A stretch of DNA of 64,000 bases from Lysobacter gummosus (GCF_001442805.1 NZ_CP011131.1:1-64000); one strand, 5' to 3'; numbered from the stretch's first letter, positions 47,518-56,608 are shown. The notes: a model not told the origin generated them from the letters alone. Translations and numbers: made by a program.

Positions 47518-48183
47518 ATGAAAATCCTGCTGGTGGAAGACGACGTGATGCTGGCCGAGGCCGTGCGCGCGGGACTGACGGACGACGGCTGGCGCGTGGA
47601 ATGGGTCGGCGACGCGCCGCAGGCCAAGACCGCGCTGGTCGATCACGACTTCGACGCGGTCGTGCTCGACGTCGGCCTGCCCGGCGGCTCCGGCCTGGGC
47701 GTGCTGAGCACCCTGCGTAACCGCTACGACGCCACCCCGGTGCTGATCGTGACCGCGCGCGACAAGCTCAGCGAACGCATCGCCGGCCTGGATGCCGGCG
47801 CCGACGACTACATCGTCAAACCCTTCCAGTTCGACGAACTGTGCGCGCGCCTGCGCGCGGTGATGCGGCGCAGCCAGGGCCGGGTTTCGCCGGTGCTCAG
47901 CTGCGGCACGGTGGTGCTGGACCCGGCGCGGCGTCTGGTCACCCGCGACGGCGAGCCGGTCGCGCTGAGCGGGCATGAATTCCGCACCCTGATGCTGTTG
48001 CTCGAACGCCAGGGCCGCGCGGTCACCCGCGAGCAGCTCGAAGAAGCGGTGTACGGCAGCTCCGGCACCATCGAAAGCAACACCATCGCGGTGTACGTGC
48101 ACCAGCTGCGGCGCAAGCTCGGCGAGCAACTGATCGTGACCGTGCACGGCTACGGCTACCGCATCGGCGGCGGTCCGGCATGA
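47518..48183 (+). CDS. OmpR/PmrA-family response regulator (QseB-like)
   Basis: A 221-residue regulator: receiver domain (1-115) with acidic pair ED at 7-8, phosphoacceptor Asp51 (VVLDVGLPGGSG) and Lys in IVKPFQFDEL; then an OmpR-type winged helix (about 125-218, LSGHEFRTLMLLLERQGRAVTREQLEEAVYG). Closest by pattern to QseB/PmrA/TctD. The ATG at 47518 is chosen over an upstream one at 47491. It overlaps the kinase gene by 4 bp. Confidence 0.92.
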   Translation: MKILLVEDDVMLAEAVRAGLTDDGWRVEWVGDAPQAKTALVDHDFDAVVLDVGLPGGSGLGVLSTLRNRYDATPVLIVTARDKLSERIAGLDAGADDYIVKPFQFDELCARLRAVMRRSQGRVSPVLSCGTVVLDPARRLVTRDGEPVALSGHEFRTLMLLLERQGRAVTREQLEEAVYGSSGTIESNTIAVYVHQLRRKLGEQLIVTVHGYGYRIGGGPA

Positions 48184-49727
48184 GCGCCCTCGACGGCCGC
48201 AACGGCGCCTCGCCGGCGCACGCCGCGCAGGACGAATCCGCCGGCGGTCGCAACGGCCGCGACCACGACGAACGCCGCCAGCGCTGGCACGATCACGAAC
48301 AGCGCCGGCGCGAATGGCAGCAGCGCTGCGGCCATCGCGAATCCTTCGCCGGCGGCCGTTCGCTGCGCTGGAAGCTGACCTGGGTGCTGATCAAGACCGT
48401 GCTGCTGGCGTGGTTCGTGTGGTTGGCGTGCCAGGTCTGGCAACTCAGCCGCGAACACTCCGGCATGCTCGACAACTCGCTGCGCGAGATCGCCGAACAA
48501 GTGCTGGCGTCGATGCCCGAAGGCCTGGAGCGGCTGCCCTCGCGCGATCCCAAGCGCGCCACCGAACCGGTCGCGGCCGATCGCAAGATGAGCTTCCAGG
48601 TCTGGGCGCAGGGCCGCAACGTGGTGTATTCCGCGGCCGCGCCGCTGCAACCGCTCAATCCCACCTTCAAGGACGGTTTCGCCCGCCGCCTCATCGGCGG
48701 CGAGCCGTGGCAGGTGTATACGCTCACCGATCACCGCCGCGGCCTGATCGTGCAGGTCGGGCGCAGCAAGCAGATGGCGATCCAGGAGCTGCAGGGCTGG
48801 ATCGCCGGCAGCCTGCTCGCGGCCGGCCTGATCCTGATGTTGTTCGGCCTGGCGACGTGGAAGGTCATCGGCCGTTCGCTGCGTCCGATCACGGCCCTGC
48901 GCGAAATCCTGCAGCAACGCCCGCCGCTGGATCTCACCCCGCTGCCGACCCAGGCGCTGCCGTCGGAATTCCGGCCGCTGGTGGACGCCTTCAACAATCA
49001 GCTCGAACGCGTCGATGCCGCGGTCCAGCACGAGCGCCGCTTCATCTCCGACGCCGCGCACGAACTGCGCACGCCGCTGGCGGTGTTGAGCACGCACGCC
49101 GAACTGGCCTTGCGCGCGACCACCCTGGAAGAGAAGAACGCCGCGCTGGTGCGCCTCAACGCCGGCGTGCAGCGCAGCGCGCGCTTGTCCGAGCAATTGC
49201 TGGATCTGGCGCGGCTGGATGCGGGCGAGGAATCGGTGCGGCTCAAGCCGCTGGATCTGTCGGACCTGATCGTGCTGGTGATCCGCGATTTCGAAACCCT
49301 CGCGCGCGAGCGCCGCCAGCGCATCAGCCTGCGCGCCGAGCCCGCGCGCCTGCTCGGCGATGTCGATCAGCTCGGCATCCTGCTGCGCAATCTGATCGAC
49401 AACGCGGTGCGCCACGCCGGCGCCGAGGGCCAGGTCGCGGTGACCTGCGCGGTGCACAGCAGCGGCGCGGTGGTGCTCAGCGTCGCCGACAGCGGCTGCG
49501 GCGTTTCGCCGGAGGATTGCGACCGCATCTTCGACCGCTTCTACCGCGCGCCGGGCAGCCCCGACGGCGGCAGCGGCATCGGCCTGTCGCTGGTCGCGCG
49601 CATCGCCCAGACCCACGGCGCCCGCATCGAATGCGGCCCGGGCCTGGAGCGCGCGAGCGACGATCCGCGCGGGCCCGGCCGCGGGTTCGAGGTGCGGGTG
49701 CAGTTCCCGCTCGCGCCGGCGGGCTGA
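48180..49727 (+). CDS. Sensor histidine kinase (QseC/TctE-like)
   Basis: A 515-residue membrane kinase: unusual 60-residue charged cytoplasmic N-terminus rich in His, Arg and Gln, TM1 (about 66-86), a periplasmic sensor of the two-component-sensor-kinase N-terminal type (about 87-205), TM2 (about 206-228), HisKA with His294 (DAAHELRTPLAVL), and HATPase_c (NLIDNAVRHAG, GGSGIGLSLVARIAQTHG). It is translationally coupled to its response regulator. Confidence 0.92.
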   Translation: MSALDGRNGASPAHAAQDESAGGRNGRDHDERRQRWHDHEQRRREWQQRCGHRESFAGGRSLRWKLTWVLIKTVLLAWFVWLACQVWQLSREHSGMLDNSLREIAEQVLASMPEGLERLPSRDPKRATEPVAADRKMSFQVWAQGRNVVYSAAAPLQPLNPTFKDGFARRLIGGEPWQVYTLTDHRRGLIVQVGRSKQMAIQELQGWIAGSLLAAGLILMLFGLATWKVIGRSLRPITALREILQQRPPLDLTPLPTQALPSEFRPLVDAFNNQLERVDAAVQHERRFISDAAHELRTPLAVLSTHAELALRATTLEEKNAALVRLNAGVQRSARLSEQLLDLARLDAGEESVRLKPLDLSDLIVLVIRDFETLARERRQRISLRAEPARLLGDVDQLGILLRNLIDNAVRHAGAEGQVAVTCAVHSSGAVVLSVADSGCGVSPEDCDRIFDRFYRAPGSPDGGSGIGLSLVARIAQTHGARIECGPGLERASDDPRGPGRGFEVRVQFPLAPAG

Positions 49728-49855
49728 GGGCGCGCCAAACCCGGGTATCCCGCGATTGCGCTTTCGTCCCGCGCCGTCGCCCTGCTGACAGCAGGCTGGC
49801 AGCAGCCCGGGCCCATCGTGTCGGTGTGCGATCGGCACGGTGACGGGAGCGGGCA

Positions 49856-50461
49856 TTGGATACCACGGACGTGGACAAGCAACGGCGGACGATGCTGCGC
49901 CTGGGCGCCGCCGCGCCACTGGCGGCGCTGGCCGGCGCGCTGCCGGCGGAACCTGCGCCGCCGCGCGCCGCGCTCAAGGCGCCCGAATCCGCCGTGGCCG
50001 ACGGCCGCCACGATTTCGACTTCTATCACGGCCGTTGGCAGGTCAAGAACCGTCGCCTGGCCAAGCGCCTGGCCGGCAGCCGCGACTGGATCGAATTCGA
50101 CGCCACCGACGAATGCCACCCCGTGCTCGGCGGCCTGGGCAGCGTCGATCATTACCTCACCGACTGGAACGGCGGCATCGAAGGCTTCGCCCTGCGCCTG
50201 TACCGGCCGCAGACCGGGCAATGGCATGTGTACTGGGCCAGCGACCGCGACGGCGTGCTCGAAGCGCCGCTGATCGGTGGCTTCCGCGACGGCGTGGGCG
50301 TGTTCGAAGGCCAGGAACTGCACGAAGGCGCGATGCTGCCCTCGCGCGCGCTGTGGACCGACATCCGCGCCGACAGCGTGCGCTGGGAGCAGGCGCTGTC
50401 GCCCGACGGCGGCAAGAGCTGGGAAACCAACTGGGTCATGCACATGACCCGTCTGCCATGA
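49856..50461 (+). CDS. Unknown protein with HDFDF-HGRW domain and Tat-like leader
   Basis: A 201-residue protein. The N-terminus KQRRTMLRLGAAAPLAALAGAL resembles a twin-arginine signal. The mature part starts DGRHDFDFYHGRWQV and contains WETNWVMHMTRLP at the end; both motifs recur in the next gene. The family looks like DUF1579-type lipocalin-like proteins, but I am not certain. TTG at 49856 has a GGGAG ribosome binding site 7 bases upstream; GTG at 49871 is an alternative that keeps the Tat motif. It is coupled to the next gene (ATGA overlap). Confidence 0.72.
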   Translation: MDTTDVDKQRRTMLRLGAAAPLAALAGALPAEPAPPRAALKAPESAVADGRHDFDFYHGRWQVKNRRLAKRLAGSRDWIEFDATDECHPVLGGLGSVDHYLTDWNGGIEGFALRLYRPQTGQWHVYWASDRDGVLEAPLIGGFRDGVGVFEGQELHEGAMLPSRALWTDIRADSVRWEQALSPDGGKSWETNWVMHMTRLP

Positions 50462-51723
50462 ACACGCCGGTGACGCCCATGAACGCTACCCCCGCGGCCG
50501 CCGACGGCCGCCACGACTTCGACTTCCTGCACGGCCGCTGGCAGGTGCACAACGAACGCCTGCGCCAGCGCCTGAGCGGCAGCGACGACTGGGAGATTTT
50601 TCGCGCCCGGCAGACCTGCGAGCCGGTGCTCGGCGGGCTCGGCAACGTCGATGCATTTCTCAGCGATTGGCATCGGCCGGGCATGGCCGACACCTTCCAG
50701 GGCATGACCTTGCGCCTGTTCAATCTCGAACATCGCCACTGGAGCATCTGGTGGGCCGGCAGCCACGACGGCGTGCTGGAGCCGCCGGTGGTCGGCGTCT
50801 TCGAACAGGGCGTGGGCAGCTTCAACGGCGAACTCGAACACGAAGGCCGGCCGGTGCAGGCGCGTTTCATCTGGAGCGACATCAGCGCCAACACCGCGCA
50901 TTGGCACCAGGAATTCTCCGCCGACGGCGGCCGGACCTGGGAAACCAACTGGCATATGTGGATGCATCGCAGCGACGAGCACGGCCGCCTGCTGCACGAG
51001 GACACGACGATCGAACTGCGCCAGTACCGCATGAATCCCGGGCGCCGAGACGACATGATCGACTTGTTCGAGCGCGAATTCATCGAATCGCAGGAAGCCG
51101 TGGGCATGCACTTGATCGGCCAGTTCCGCGATCTCGACGATGCCGACCGCTACACCTGGATGCGTGGCTTCCCCGGTCACGCCCTGCGCGCGGCTTCGCT
51201 CGCCGCCTTCTATTCCGGCCCGACCTGGCGGCGCCATCGCGACGCGGCCAACGCCACCTTGCTCGACAACGACGACGTGTTGATGCTCAAGCCGGCGCGG
51301 CCGGGCTCGGGCTTCGCGCCGGCCGCGCGCGCGCGCGAACCGGTGGGCAGCCGCGAACAGTCGGGCGAGGTGGTGATCGCCGGCATCTGCGCCTTGAACG
51401 CGCCGGCGCAGGACGGATTCCTGGCGCGCTTCGAACGCGAGTTCGCGCCCTTGCTCGGCGAAGGCGGCGCGCAGTGGCTCGCGACCTACGTCGGCGACCC
51501 CTCGCCGAACGGCTACCCGCGCCTGCCGGTGCGCGAGGGCGAACACGTGCTGGTGTGGTTCGTGCGTTATCCCGACGAAGCGGCGCAGCGCGAACACGCG
51601 GCGCGTCTGGACACCGATCCGCGCTGGCGCGCGGCGCTGGCCGAGGCGTTGCTCGGCGAGCTCAAGCAGGCGCCGCAGCGCTTGCGGCTGTCGCCGACGG
51701 CGCGTTCGGAACTGCGGGCGTGA
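50458..51723 (+). CDS. Fusion of the same HDFDF-HGRW domain with NIPSNAP
   Basis: A 421-residue cytoplasmic protein. Residues about 15-180 are a paralog of the preceding protein (DGRHDFDFLHGRWQVHNERL ... WETNWHMWMH). From about 185 a NIPSNAP domain follows (IELRQYRMNPGRRDDMIDLFEREF, GMHLIGQFRDLDDADRYTWMRGF), a ferredoxin-like fold found in putative small-molecule enzymes; a second, degenerate copy may occupy the C-terminal third (EHVLVWFVRYPDEAAQREHAARL). The pair may act on a shared small substrate, one copy exported and one cytoplasmic (inference). Confidence 0.75.
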   Translation: MNTPVTPMNATPAAADGRHDFDFLHGRWQVHNERLRQRLSGSDDWEIFRARQTCEPVLGGLGNVDAFLSDWHRPGMADTFQGMTLRLFNLEHRHWSIWWAGSHDGVLEPPVVGVFEQGVGSFNGELEHEGRPVQARFIWSDISANTAHWHQEFSADGGRTWETNWHMWMHRSDEHGRLLHEDTTIELRQYRMNPGRRDDMIDLFEREFIESQEAVGMHLIGQFRDLDDADRYTWMRGFPGHALRAASLAAFYSGPTWRRHRDAANATLLDNDDVLMLKPARPGSGFAPAARAREPVGSREQSGEVVIAGICALNAPAQDGFLARFEREFAPLLGEGGAQWLATYVGDPSPNGYPRLPVREGEHVLVWFVRYPDEAAQREHAARLDTDPRWRAALAEALLGELKQAPQRLRLSPTARSELRA

Positions 51724-51817
51724 TAACGCCGGGCCGGGCCCGCCGCGACCTGTGGCGGCCGTCGCGCGCCGGCCCGCGCGCGCTTGAGCGCGAAGGCGCG
51801 GCGCGGGATCATGCCGC

Positions 51818-52513
51818 ATGCGCCGCGCCGACCGACTGTTCCTGCTGATCCATGCCCTGCGCGGCCGCCGCCAAGCGATCACCGCCCAGCAGTTGGCGCA
51901 GACGCTGGAAGTGTCGCTGCGCACGGTCTACCGCGATGTCGCCGACCTGCAGCGTTCCGGCGTGCCGATCGAGGGCGAGGCCGGGGTCGGCTATCTGCTG
52001 CGCAAGGGCGCGGACATCCCGCCGCTGATGTTCAATCCCGACGAGCTCGAAGCCCTGGTGGTCGGCAGCCGTTTCGTGCGCGCTTTCGGCGGCGAGCGCC
52101 TGGGGCGCAGCGCCACCGCGGCGCTGTTGAAGATCGAGGCGGTGCTGCCGCCGGAATTGCGCGATCGCAGCGCGCGCACGCGCATCTTCGCGCCGGAGCT
52201 GGAAAATCGCATCGAGGCCAGTGGGCTGATCGATGTGCTGTACGGCGCGGTCCAGGGGCGGCAACTGCTGAAGTTGACCTATCGCGACGGCGAGGCGCGC
52301 GCGAGCGAACGCGAGATCGAGCCGCTGTGTTTGTCGTTCTGGGGCGGCAGCTGGACTTTGGGCGCGTGGTGCCGGCTGCGAGAGGACTACCGCAGCTTCC
52401 GGCCGGATCGGATCGTCGCGCATGTGGTGACGGGGGAGACGTTCGCCGACAGTCGTGAGCGTGGGTTGGATGGGTATCTGCGTTCGGTGGGGGCGCAGGG
52501 GTTGGAGCGATAG
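51818..52513 (+). CDS. YafY-type WYL-domain transcriptional regulator
   Basis: A 231-residue regulator: N-terminal HTH_11 winged helix (MRRADRLFLLIHALRGRRQAITAQQLAQTLEVSLRTVYRDVADL) and a C-terminal WYL domain (LLKLTYRDGEARASEREIEPLCLSFWGGSWTLGAWCRLREDYRSFRPDRI). WYL domains bind nucleic acid or small ligands. It lies 94 bp after the NIPSNAP fusion gene and may regulate it. Confidence 0.9.
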   Translation: MRRADRLFLLIHALRGRRQAITAQQLAQTLEVSLRTVYRDVADLQRSGVPIEGEAGVGYLLRKGADIPPLMFNPDELEALVVGSRFVRAFGGERLGRSATAALLKIEAVLPPELRDRSARTRIFAPELENRIEASGLIDVLYGAVQGRQLLKLTYRDGEARASEREIEPLCLSFWGGSWTLGAWCRLREDYRSFRPDRIVAHVVTGETFADSRERGLDGYLRSVGAQGLER

Positions 52514-52519
52514 CGTCAA

Positions 52520-52970
52520 TTCGCGCCCCTTTGGAAAACGGGCTGCGCGTTGCGTTGGTATGAAGTCGGGAGGAAGCGGCTCGCGCGGGGGATTTGCGCG
52601 GCGCGCGGTGGAAAGCAAATCCCCCCTAGCCCCCCTTTTTCAAAGGGGGGAACAGCTTTGCGGCGCGATAGTTGGCCCCCTTTGAAAAAGGGGGCGGCGC
52701 GTTGCGTTGGTACGAAGTCGGGAAGATGTGGCTCGCGCGGGGGATTTGCGTGGTGCGCGGTGAAAAGCAAATCCCCCCCTAGCCCCCCTTTTTCAAAGGG
52801 GGGAACAGCTTTGCGGCGCGATAGTTTGCCCCTTTGAAAAAGGGGGCGGCGCGTTGCGTTGGTATGAAGTCGGGAGGATGCGGCTCGCGCGGGGGATTTG
52901 CGCGGCGCGCGGTGAAAAGCGAATCCCCCTAACCCCCCTTTTTCAAAGGGGGGAACAGCTTGGGGGCGCG
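52520..52970. repeat. Tandem array of a 152-bp composite repeat
   Basis: A unit of about 152 bp is repeated about three times (GCAAAT anchor at 52615 and 52767, with a diverged copy at about 52919). Each unit contains two facing modules: GCAAATCCCCC-type ending in a CCCCCCTTTTTCAAAGGGGGG hairpin, and an inverted CCCCCTTTGAAAAAGGGGG ... GGGGGATTTGC module. The first copy is degenerate. The single element at 32819-33024 is built from the same modules. No gene in this interval. Confidence 0.92.
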
Positions 52971-52980
52971 TCGATCGCCC

Positions 52981-53868
52981 TCAACGAATCTTCACCGCCT
53001 CCAACCGAGCCAGCTTGTCCGGATTGCGCATGATGTAGATATCGCGCAATCGATCGTCCTCGTCGTAGCCGAAGCTCATTGCCGCTTCGATGCGGCCCTC
53101 GCGCTCCAGGATCACGCCGCGCGAGCCGTTGAGATCGACGAACATCCAGCGATCTTCGCGACAGGCCGGATGCAGCACCGATTCGATGAAGCCCAGCACC
53201 GCGTCGCGCCCATGCAACGCGCGCGCCACCGCGCTGACCTTGCCGCCGCCGTCGGCGTGCAGGGCGATCTGTTCCGACAGCAATGCCGCCAGCGGCGCGG
53301 TGCGGCCTTCGACCAGCGCGGTCTCGAACGCGCTCAGCAGGCGGTCCTGCTGTTCGGCCGGGGTGACGTGACGCACCTTGGCCTGCTCGACGTTGCTGCG
53401 CGCGCGCTGCACCAGCTTGCGGCAGGCGGCTTCCTCGATGTCGAGAATGCGCGCCACGTCGGCGTACGGTTGATCGAAGATTTCATGCAGCAGATACGCC
53501 GCGCGCTCCTTCGGCGTGAGCCGCTCCAGCAACAGCAGGAACGCGGTCGATAGCGAGGAAGCCAGCGACAGTTGCTCCTCCGGTTGGCCGGTGGTTTCGG
53601 CGTGGATGGGCTCGGGCAACCAGTCGCCGACGTAATCCACGCGGGTGCGATGGGCCGAGCGCAGCAGGTCGATGCAACGGCGCGTGCACGCGGTGGTCAG
53701 CCACGCGCCCGGGTTGTCGATGCCGGCGCGATCGGCGGCCTGCCATTTCAGGAACGTGTCCTGCACCGCGTCTTCGGCGTCGGCGCGCGAGCCGAGAATG
53801 CGATAGGCCAGGCCGGTCAGCATCGGCGCGGTCTGGGCGAACAAACGGTTGTCTTCGGCGGCGGTCAT
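52981..53868 (-). CDS. ECF41-family RNA polymerase sigma factor (SigJ-like)
   Basis: A 295-residue sigma factor: region 2 (about 5-75, YRILGSRADAEDAVQDTFLKWQ), region 4 (about 110-165, LTPKERAAYLLHEIFDQPYADVARIL) and a SnoaL-like C-terminal extension that regulates the sigma activity in place of an anti-sigma factor. Both ECF41 signature motifs are present: DGGGK in the extension and NPDKL near the C-terminus. The ATG at 53868 is chosen over an open frame to 53982. The neighbour is the typical ECF41 partner, a carboxymuconolactone decarboxylase. Confidence 0.92.
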   Translation of the reverse strand: MTAAEDNRLFAQTAPMLTGLAYRILGSRADAEDAVQDTFLKWQAADRAGIDNPGAWLTTACTRRCIDLLRSAHRTRVDYVGDWLPEPIHAETTGQPEEQLSLASSLSTAFLLLLERLTPKERAAYLLHEIFDQPYADVARILDIEEAACRKLVQRARSNVEQAKVRHVTPAEQQDRLLSAFETALVEGRTAPLAALLSEQIALHADGGGKVSAVARALHGRDAVLGFIESVLHPACREDRWMFVDLNGSRGVILEREGRIEAAMSFGYDEDDRLRDIYIMRNPDKLARLEAVKIR

Positions 53869-54009
53869 GGCGATGGGATTGCGAGGGGGCAAAAATGCGA
53901 GGCAGATGATAGCCGGGCGCGCGGCGCTGCCGGTCACCAGAACCTTGCGATGACGCAGTGTTCCGGCGGGCGATGGCGGCACGCGCGCGCGCCGCCATCC
54001 GCGCGCGAC

Positions 54010-54453
54010 TCAGTGTTTGGACACCTGCAGCCGGTTCCACAGATTGATCATCGCGATCGCCGCGGTCATCGTCGCGATCTGCCGCTCTTGGTAATGCGCG
54101 CGCAACTCGGCGCGCAGCGGCGCGTAGTCGGCGGCGGCGTCGAGCGTGGTCAGCGCTTCGGTCCAGGCCAGCGCGGCGCGTTCGGCGGCGCTGAAGTCGC
54201 CGGCGTGGCGCCACACCACCAGCCGGTCCAGGCGGTCGTTGGTTTCGCCGTCGGCGCGCGCTTCGCGCGTATGCATCTTCACGCAGTACGCGCAGCCGTT
54301 GATCTGCGAGGCGCGCAGCTTGATCAGGTGATAGATCGCCGGCGGCAGCTTTTCTTCGTCGGCCAGGTTCTTGATCGCCGATTCCACGCCGCCCAGCTGG
54401 GTCAGCAGTTGGGGGAGTTCGCGTTCGTACTTGACCGGGGCGGTGTCGCTCAT
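54010..54453 (-). CDS. Carboxymuconolactone decarboxylase / AhpD-family protein
   Basis: A 147-residue all-helical protein with the CMD signature: SQINGCAYCVKMHTREAR contains the CxxC redox pair and the conserved His. Such proteins are alkylhydroperoxidase-like. Its promoter (54497-54523) fits the ECF41 consensus, so it is probably the direct target of the sigma factor encoded just downstream on the same strand. Confidence 0.93.
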   Translation of the reverse strand: MSDTAPVKYERELPQLLTQLGGVESAIKNLADEEKLPPAIYHLIKLRASQINGCAYCVKMHTREARADGETNDRLDRLVVWRHAGDFSAAERAALAWTEALTTLDAAADYAPLRAELRAHYQERQIATMTAAIAMINLWNRLQVSKH

Positions 54454-54496
54454 GGGGGCATCCTCTCAGAGGGTGAAGTGTCTATACCCTGTTCGA

Positions 54497-54523
54497 CGAT
54501 CCAGGCCTGCGAGCCGTGACATG
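54497..54523 (-). promoter_or_regulatory. ECF41-type promoter of the CMD gene
   Basis: On the - strand TGTCACG (54523-54517) and CGTC (54500-54497) are separated by exactly 16 bases, agreeing with the published ECF41 promoter TGTCACA-N16/17-CGTC except for the last base of the first box. It lies 44 bp ahead of the CMD start. Confidence 0.78.
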
Positions 54524-54532
54524 TCCTGCGAA

Positions 54533-54590
54533 AAAAGTCCCCGCGGCCGGCGTCGGACCGCCGCAAACCTAGGCGGGGCGGGGATTGCGG
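54533..54590 (-). terminator. Possible terminator of the DesR-like gene
   Basis: TCCCCGC (54540-54546) and GCGGGGA (54580-54586) form the outer stem of a GC-rich structure followed, on -, by six Ts. The loop is long, so confidence is limited. Confidence 0.4.
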
Positions 54591-54609
54591 AGCAACCGTT
54601 CCGGTTGTC

Positions 54610-55257
54610 TCAGATGACCCGCAAGGTAATCGCCTTGAGCACCGCCCGGGTGCGATCGCGCGTATCGAGCTTTTCCAGGATCACCGAGACATAGTTCTTG
54701 ACCGTGCCCTCGGCCAGGAACATCGCCCGCGCGATTTCCTTGTTCGAATAACCGCCGGCCATCAGCCGCAGCACCGACACCTCGCGTTCGGTGAACAGCG
54801 CGCGCGGCGCGTCGTCGGCGTGATAGCGGTAGCGCGCGCGCACCGGCTCGGTGCTGACCGGCTGCAGCAGGGTTTCGCCGGCGGCGACGCGCACGATCGC
54901 CTCGCGCAGGTCTTCCGGCGCCGCGTCCTTGAGCAGGAACCCCTGCGCGCCGGCTTCGGCCGCGCGCAGCAGCAGATCGCTGTCGTCGAAGGTGGTCAGC
55001 AGCAGCACCGGCGTGCGGTCGCCGCGCTCGCGCAGTTTCGTCAACGCGTCGATGCCGTCCAGGCCGGGCATGCGGATATCGCTGAGCACCACATCGACCG
55101 GGCTCTGCGCCAGGCCGTCGAGCAGCGCTTGGCCGTCGTCGGCCTCGAAGACGATGTGCAGGCCCAGGCGTTCGAGCAGGGCGCGCAGACCGGCGCGCAC
55201 CAGCATCTGATCGTCGGCCAGGGCCAGCCGCAGCGGCGCCTTGGGCTGCGCGCTCAT
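54610..55257 (-). CDS. NarL/LuxR-family response regulator (DesR-like)
   Basis: A 215-residue regulator: receiver domain (about 10-125) with acidic pair DD at 15-16, phosphoacceptor Asp60 (VVLSDIRMPGLDGID) and Lys in FLLKDAAPEDL; C-terminal LuxR-type HTH (about 150-212, FTEREVSVLRLMAGGYSNKEIARAMFLAEGTVKNYVSVILEK). Its start overlaps the kinase stop by 4 bp. Membrane fluidity genes are the target of DesR in Bacillus; here the target is unknown. Confidence 0.92.
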   Translation of the reverse strand: MSAQPKAPLRLALADDQMLVRAGLRALLERLGLHIVFEADDGQALLDGLAQSPVDVVLSDIRMPGLDGIDALTKLRERGDRTPVLLLTTFDDSDLLLRAAEAGAQGFLLKDAAPEDLREAIVRVAAGETLLQPVSTEPVRARYRYHADDAPRALFTEREVSVLRLMAGGYSNKEIARAMFLAEGTVKNYVSVILEKLDTRDRTRAVLKAITLRVI

Positions 55258-56390
55258 GCCGGCCTCGCAGGGTTCAGGGGAAAGCTCGCGTCGATGCGCA
55301 TCGCGCCGTGCCGGTTGCGGGAAAGCGCCAGGGTACCGCCGGCGGCGTCGATGCGTTCGCGCATCCCGGCCAGGCCGTTGCCCTCGCGCAGCGGGCCGCG
55401 CGCCTGGCCGTCGTCTTCGATCCGCATCCGCAATGTCGCGCCGTCGCGGCGAATGTCCACGGCGACGCGCTCGGCCTCGGCATGGCGCGCGCTGTTGGTC
55501 AGCGCTTCCTGGACCACGCGCAGCAAGGTTTCGGCCAGCGCCGGGTCGGTCAGATGGATGTCGGCGTCGATGGTCAGATCCAGCGCCGGCTTGGGCATCG
55601 GCGCGGCCAGCGCGCGCAAGGCGGTGGCCAGATCGAGACCCCGCGCATCCCGCAGCGCCTGGACCACGCCGCGGATGTCGCCGAGCAATTCGCCGGCCAG
55701 TTGCTGAGCCAATTGCACTTCGCGGCGCTCGGCGAGGTCGGGCTCGGCCGCCAGCGCGCGCAGGTTCAACATCATCGCGGTGAGCTTGTGCCCGGCCACG
55801 TCGTGCAGCTCGCGCGCCATGCGCAGGCGCTCGGCGTCGCGCGCGCTGTCGGCGAGCAGGGCGCGCGTGGCGAGCAGGTCGGCGTTGACCAGGGCGAGGC
55901 GGTCGCGGGTCTGCTCGGCGTTGCGCGCGTAGTGGGCGATCAGCGCGGCGAAGGATTCGAAGCCGGCGAAGATCACCGTGATCACCAGCGGCGCGGGGCT
56001 GCCGCCGTAGAGCAGGATCAGGTACAGGGCGAGGTTGATCGCCAACGCCAGCGCGATCAGCACGCGCGGCGGATACGCCGTGGTCATGTGCGCGATCAGC
56101 ACCACCAGCAGCGCCGGCGCGGCGCCGCCGCGCGAGGCGAACCAGCACACCGTCAGCGCGCTGGCGGTTTCCAGCGCGAACAGCGCCGCGCGCCAGGACC
56201 GGTGGCGCTCGGGCAGCAGATCGTGAGCGAGGAAACTCGCCGCGAAGGTCAACATCGACAGCCACAGGATCGGCGCGTCGCGGTCGCCGGCGTAGCGCAG
56301 CGACAGCGCGACCGCCAGCCAGGTCAGCAGGGCCGGCAGGTTCATCGGTTGCAGCACGGTCCTGCGCAGCAGCGTGGTCATGACCGGCAT
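55254..56390 (-). CDS. Sensor histidine kinase, HisKA_3 type (DesK-like)
   Basis: A 378-residue membrane kinase with five or six N-terminal helices (about 18-155) and no large periplasmic domain, then a HisKA_3 dimerisation domain with His196 (RELHDVAGHKLTAMM) and HATPase_c (QEALTNSARHAEAERV, GNGLAGMRERIDAAGG). The helix-only sensor suggests it senses membrane state, as DesK does. The ATG at 56390 is chosen; the frame is open to 56585 with a low-quality extension. Confidence 0.9.
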   Translation of the reverse strand: MPVMTTLLRRTVLQPMNLPALLTWLAVALSLRYAGDRDAPILWLSMLTFAASFLAHDLLPERHRSWRAALFALETASALTVCWFASRGGAAPALLVVLIAHMTTAYPPRVLIALALAINLALYLILLYGGSPAPLVITVIFAGFESFAALIAHYARNAEQTRDRLALVNADLLATRALLADSARDAERLRMARELHDVAGHKLTAMMLNLRALAAEPDLAERREVQLAQQLAGELLGDIRGVVQALRDARGLDLATALRALAAPMPKPALDLTIDADIHLTDPALAETLLRVVQEALTNSARHAEAERVAVDIRRDGATLRMRIEDDGQARGPLREGNGLAGMRERIDAAGGTLALSRNRHGAMRIDASFPLNPARPA

Positions 56391-56608
56391 GCTGCGGCGC
56401 GGCCGCGGCGCTGGCAATGCTTGCGCGGCAGAAAGTGACTTCCGGCAGGTGCCGGCGAGGCGATGCAGGGCCCGTGTCCTGCGGCGCGGAAGCACATCGG
56501 CGGATAAAACGAAAGTGTCTACAGTTGCCGCATCCGCGCCGCGCGCGGATGCAACCGTCGCGGCGCTGCTCGCATCACAAGCCATGAACTTCCTCCACGG
56601 CCTTGCTG

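Noticed and set aside
52520..52970. Regularly spaced repeats considered as a CRISPR array
   Set aside because: Period is 152 bp with internal inverted modules and no unique spacers; no cas genes.
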